Of a stretch of DNA of 64,000 nucleotides, positions 60,759-64,000 are shown one piece after another. The position numbers and the translations under genes are program-made. Under the pieces are notes generated by a model that was not told where the DNA came from, made no database searches, and worked only from the letters and a program-made list of their open reading frames with translations. This DNA comes from Ensifer sp. BR816. GTDB lineage: Bacteria > Pseudomonadota > Alphaproteobacteria > Rhizobiales > Rhizobiaceae. Location of the stretch: NCBI RefSeq assembly GCF_000378985.1, contig NZ_KB905370.1:496001-560000 (forward strand). Reading direction: 5' to 3'. The first letter of the stretch is position 1. Each line of letters starts with the position of its first letter.

Positions 60759-63700
60759 ATGCCCAATCCAAGTGAGACGAGCGACGAATGGTGGGTGAAC
60801 GATCAGACGCCGGACAACCCTTATGGCAAGAGCGAGGATTATGAATCCTTTCTCGACTATCTTGGGGCATTGCCCCGCAGTCTGACGCCGGAGATTGCAG
60901 CGGGAACGCTGAGGATCAACGTTTATGAGCTCAACGACCATCCGGAATACAAGGCGGCCGCGATCGGCGCTTTAGAGATGTGGGCGGCTGTCACACCTTT
61001 GAAATTCGAAATCGTCGACGACGCGCCGTTCGACAGCACCACGGACTGGATGGAGGTTGTCAGCCCCGAGCTCGGCGAGGAGGACGACGGCAGCGCCTAT
61101 TCGAGCGATCGCTATGTCAGCGTCGGTCAGCGTTTCCACGACACGGAACCCAACAAGACCGATATCGGCGGCTACGTCTTCGATTCCTTCATCCATGAAT
61201 TCGGCCATGAATTCGGGCTGAACCATCCCGGGCTCTACAATTACAGCGGTCCCGGCGGCGTGCAGATCAACTATCTGAACAATGCGACCTGGACCTATGA
61301 CCGCCAGCAATACAGCGTCATGTCCTATTTCGATGGGATCGATGTCGGCGAAACCAGCCGCTGGTCTGCGTCGACGCCGCTGATCGCCGACATCGAGGCC
61401 GTCATTCGCCGCTTTTTCTCGACCGTCGACGAGAATGGCGTGCGCACCTATCAGCACATCGAGCTCAACACCGGCGACAATGTCTACGGCTTCGGCAGCA
61501 CGCAGTATGGCTACCAGCTGACCTCCACGGGCATGCAGCATGACATCGGCTTTGCGATCCATGACACCGGCGGAACCGACACGATCGACTTCTCCGGCTC
61601 GACGGCGGGCACGATCCTCGACCTGCGCGCCGGACAGTTCTCCAGCGTCAACGGCCACAGCAACAATGTGTCGATCTTCGCCGGACACAATGCGGATGCG
61701 ACCGATTATTATGTCGAGAACGGCATCGGCAGCAGGTTTAAGGACATCCTGATCGGCAATGACGGCGCCAACACGCTCGACGGCCGCGCCGGCGGCGACC
61801 GCATGGCCGGCAATGGCGGCGACGACATCTATTTCGTCGATTCATGGCAGGACATCGTTCGCGAGGAGGCGAACGGCGGCAACGACACGGTCATCCTCCT
61901 GTCCAGGCACCTGAAGATCAGGAAAATCGCCAACGTCGAAAACATCATCTATGCCGACGAGTCGACGATCCAGCCCGGCGAGGGCGGCGGCGAGACCCCG
62001 CCCAGCATCGGCGACAGCACGATGGCGAGCATCATCTTCGGCACCGACGGAAACGATACGCTTGACGGCGGCGCCGGAGACGACACGATCTTCGGCCAGG
62101 GCGGTGACGACCTGATCATCGGCGGCCGCGACTCGCTTGCCAGCCGCGACATCAACAACACGATCGATGTGGACGACCTCGAAGACCAGACCGAAAGCGA
62201 CGACGGCAACGACACGCTCTACGGCGGCCGCGGCAACGACACCATTCTCGGCGGCCAGGGCAACGATATTCTCGACGGCGGCGATGGCGACGATACGCTG
62301 AGCGGCCAGGACGGTATCGATATATTCAGGGGCGGAGCGGGCGTCGACACGGTCGATTTCAGCAAGGAGAGCCCCTTCCAGCTGCTGGTCAACCTCGCCA
62401 CCAATGTCGCCAGCGGCGGTACTGCCTCGGGTGACACTTTCTACAGCATCGAAAACCTGATCGGTTCAGATGACCGCATCGACCGCTTCATCGGCACGGC
62501 CGCCGCAAACCATTTCTGGGGCCAGGGCGGCGGCGATTACTTCAACGGCGGCGACGGCGACGACATTCTGGATGGCGGCAATGATGGCGACATCATCTAT
62601 GGCGAAGGCGGCAACGACACGATCATCGGCGGCGCCGGACAGGACTATCTGGACGGCGGCTCCGGTATCGACACGGTGATCTACGCCGGCAGCTCCGACG
62701 GTGTGACGATCGATCTTGAGAACGGCACCGCCAATGGCGGCGACGGTGACGGTCCGGTGCAAATCGTCGGCCGAGGTGCTGCGATCCGGCACGATATCCT
62801 CGAGGGCTTCGAAAATGCCGTCGGTTCGTCTTTCGATGACCATTTGATCGGCAGTGCACTTGCCAACGCGCTCTCCGGCGGGACTGGCGACGATACGCTG
62901 ACCGGCGGCGGCGGCGCGGACCGGTTGAACGGCGGCGCCGGCAGCGACACGGCAGACTACGCCGACGCGACGAGCGGTGTCAGGCTCAGTCTTGATGGAG
63001 GCAGGTCCGGCGGAGATAGATATGTCTCCATCGAAAATCTTGCCGGCTCGGGATTTAATGACCGTCTGACCGGCGACGGCGCAGCCAATGTGTTGACCGG
63101 TCAGGGCGGCAACGACAGGATCGACGGCGGCCGCGGCGATGACACCCTGCTCGGCGACTTTGCCTATCAGGGCGACGCGCCGCCACGCCCGGGCATGGGA
63201 ACCGGCTATGCGACGCTCGGACCGGACGCGACGAACAACTCCATCGCAGCCGCCTTCGACATCTCCAACAACTTCTCCCTGACCGCCGACCCCGACATCT
63301 TCGATTCGACGACGGTGCCTCATACGACCGTCAACGCCACCGGAAACGGCCAGGGCGGATACTACAAGATCGACCTGGCGGCCGGTACCGTCATTACGAT
63401 CGACATCGACGGAATTGCCGATCCGAATGTCCATGACAGCTGGGTCAGGCTGCTCGACAGCGCCGGCAACATCGTCGCCCAGAACGATGATGGCGGCGGC
63501 GACCCCGGCTCTGCAAGCAACCGGGATTCAAGCCTGGTATTCGTCGCTCAGGAGACCGGGAGCTATTACATACTGGAAGGCAGCTGGTCGCCAACGGTGC
63601 CGGGCGATGGCTGGGCGGAAGCCGTGCCGACGGGCTCGACCTACGAGTTGAACGTATCGGTCGAATTCCCCCCTGCGCCGCCCCAGCCGGGCGTTGCGGG

Positions 63701-64000
63701 ATCCGACACGCTCGATGGCGGCGCTGGCAGCGATCTGCTGGATGGCGGTCTGGCGGCCGACACGCTTACCGGCGGCGAGGGAGAGGATACATTCCGCTTC
63801 TCGACCGAGCTTGGAAACAGCAATGTCGACTGGATCAAGGACTTCAGGGTCATCGACGACACGATCCTGCTGGACAACCTCGTCTTTGAGAGCGTCGGTG
63901 CCGACGGCGCGCTCGCCTTGGGCGCGTTCTACGGGAGTGCGGCGGGTGTCGCTCATGACGCCGACGACCGGATTATCTACGATACCGATAGCGGCATCCT
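60759..64000 (+). CDS. RTX serralysin-like metalloprotease (partial, runs off the window)
   Basis: At least 1080 residues with no stop before the window ends; the frame is unbroken. N-terminal metzincin domain: zinc site HEFGHEFGLNH with H146, E147, H150 and H156, and Met-turn SVMSYFD at M188. From ~330 onward come blocks of calcium-binding GGxGxDxUx nonapeptides (GAGDDTIFGQGGDD, GRGNDTILGGQGNDIL, GDGDDILDGG and others) separated by beta segments such as VDTVDFSKES. At ~860-967 there is a PPC-like beta domain (YYKIDLAAGTVITIDI, ETGSYYILEGSW), then more RTX repeats. No signal peptide, as expected for type I secretion; no secretion genes in the window. Ribosome site GAGAGGGA upstream. Confidence 0.9.
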   Translation, partial: MPNPSETSDEWWVNDQTPDNPYGKSEDYESFLDYLGALPRSLTPEIAAGTLRINVYELNDHPEYKAAAIGALEMWAAVTPLKFEIVDDAPFDSTTDWMEVVSPELGEEDDGSAYSSDRYVSVGQRFHDTEPNKTDIGGYVFDSFIHEFGHEFGLNHPGLYNYSGPGGVQINYLNNATWTYDRQQYSVMSYFDGIDVGETSRWSASTPLIADIEAVIRRFFSTVDENGVRTYQHIELNTGDNVYGFGSTQYGYQLTSTGMQHDIGFAIHDTGGTDTIDFSGSTAGTILDLRAGQFSSVNGHSNNVSIFAGHNADATDYYVENGIGSRFKDILIGNDGANTLDGRAGGDRMAGNGGDDIYFVDSWQDIVREEANGGNDTVILLSRHLKIRKIANVENIIYADESTIQPGEGGGETPPSIGDSTMASIIFGTDGNDTLDGGAGDDTIFGQGGDDLIIGGRDSLASRDINNTIDVDDLEDQTESDDGNDTLYGGRGNDTILGGQGNDILDGGDGDDTLSGQDGIDIFRGGAGVDTVDFSKESPFQLLVNLATNVASGGTASGDTFYSIENLIGSDDRIDRFIGTAAANHFWGQGGGDYFNGGDGDDILDGGNDGDIIYGEGGNDTIIGGAGQDYLDGGSGIDTVIYAGSSDGVTIDLENGTANGGDGDGPVQIVGRGAAIRHDILEGFENAVGSSFDDHLIGSALANALSGGTGDDTLTGGGGADRLNGGAGSDTADYADATSGVRLSLDGGRSGGDRYVSIENLAGSGFNDRLTGDGAANVLTGQGGNDRIDGGRGDDTLLGDFAYQGDAPPRPGMGTGYATLGPDATNNSIAAAFDISNNFSLTADPDIFDSTTVPHTTVNATGNGQGGYYKIDLAAGTVITIDIDGIADPNVHDSWVRLLDSAGNIVAQNDDGGGDPGSASNRDSSLVFVAQETGSYYILEGSWSPTVPGDGWAEAVPTGSTYELNVSVEFPPAPPQPGVAGSDTLDGGAGSDLLDGGLAADTLTGGEGEDTFRFSTELGNSNVDWIKDFRVIDDTILLDNLVFESVGADGALALGAFYGSAAGVAHDADDRIIYDTDSGI

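Noticed and set aside
62040-63160. Short regularly spaced repeats suggestive of a CRISPR or tandem satellite
   Set aside because: The repeats encode GGxGxDxUx nonapeptides in one frame, vary in sequence, and have no constant repeat plus unique spacer structure.
62466-63434. Minus-strand frames within the RTX region
   Set aside because: The plus-strand frame carries the zinc site and RTX repeats without a stop; the antisense frames reflect the repeat composition.

Overview
The window looks like a chromosomal segment of a Sinorhizobium (Ensifer) species or close Rhizobiaceae relative. The DNA is GC-rich and densely coding. It carries RIME1-type intergenic repeats, a SAM-II riboswitch before metZ (an alphaproteobacterial arrangement), a gcrA gene, and gene orders I recall from S. 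meliloti: argD-argF, phoR-pstSCAB-phoU-phoB next to ppk2, frcBCAK with frcR beside frk/pyrE/pyrC/pgi, and clr-cyaD1-(x)-(y)-spdA. No database search was run, so names rest on motifs, length and synteny from memory.

Layout. 1-4000: an XRE/S24 repressor-like gene, a nuclease-fold lipoprotein-like gene, a TerB-like gene, a sterol desaturase-family protein, an amino-acid-type binding protein, then tRNA-Gly(CCC). 4.1-11.3 kb: dCTP deaminase, SAM-II riboswitch plus terminator and metZ, a CDP-alcohol phosphatidyltransferase, apaG, hslO, a RIME1 repeat, argF and argD. 11.5-22.4 kb: gcrA with a dense cluster of GANTC sites upstream, the Pho regulon core (phoB, phoU, pstB, pstA, pstC, pstS with a Pho box, phoR), ppk2 and an unknown membrane-anchored protein. 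22.6-30.2 kb: a nitronate monooxygenase, tRNA-Thr(CGT), a cdsA/plsC/CDP-alcohol transferase lipid cluster, a KdpD-like sensor whose phospho-accepting histidine is glutamine, and an AI-2E family membrane protein. 30.4-42.8 kb: fadD behind a palindromic operator, pgi, frk, pyrE, pyrC, and the fructose ABC system frcBCAK with its ROK regulator and a FucU/RbsD mutarotase-like gene. 42.8-49.5 kb: doxX, then a cAMP module (Clr-type CRP regulator, CHASE2 adenylate cyclase, SpdA-type phosphodiesterase) with a perfect TGTT-N8-AACA Clr box between a FecR-domain gene and a Sel1-repeat gene; a proline-racemase-family enzyme lies inside this block. 49.6-60.1 kb: a cysteine-cluster protein, putA, an IMPACT-family protein, an aldo/keto reductase and a DUF1810 gene bracketed by two inverted RIME1 copies, a tiny membrane-protein gene ending inside one of them, an ICMT-like protein, a YbaK-like deacylase and a BCCT transporter. 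60.8-64.0 kb: a large RTX, serralysin-like metalloprotease that runs off the right edge.

The best candidates for something not routinely described are the His-to-Gln KdpD paralogue, the GANTC cluster in front of gcrA, the 32-residue membrane protein gene ending in a RIME element, the shared TTGACGTTTACG dyads before the nitronate monooxygenase and fadD genes, and active-site departures in the adenylate cyclase, the proline-racemase homologue and one CDP-alcohol transferase. I saw no CRISPR array, transposase, integrase or rRNA gene.
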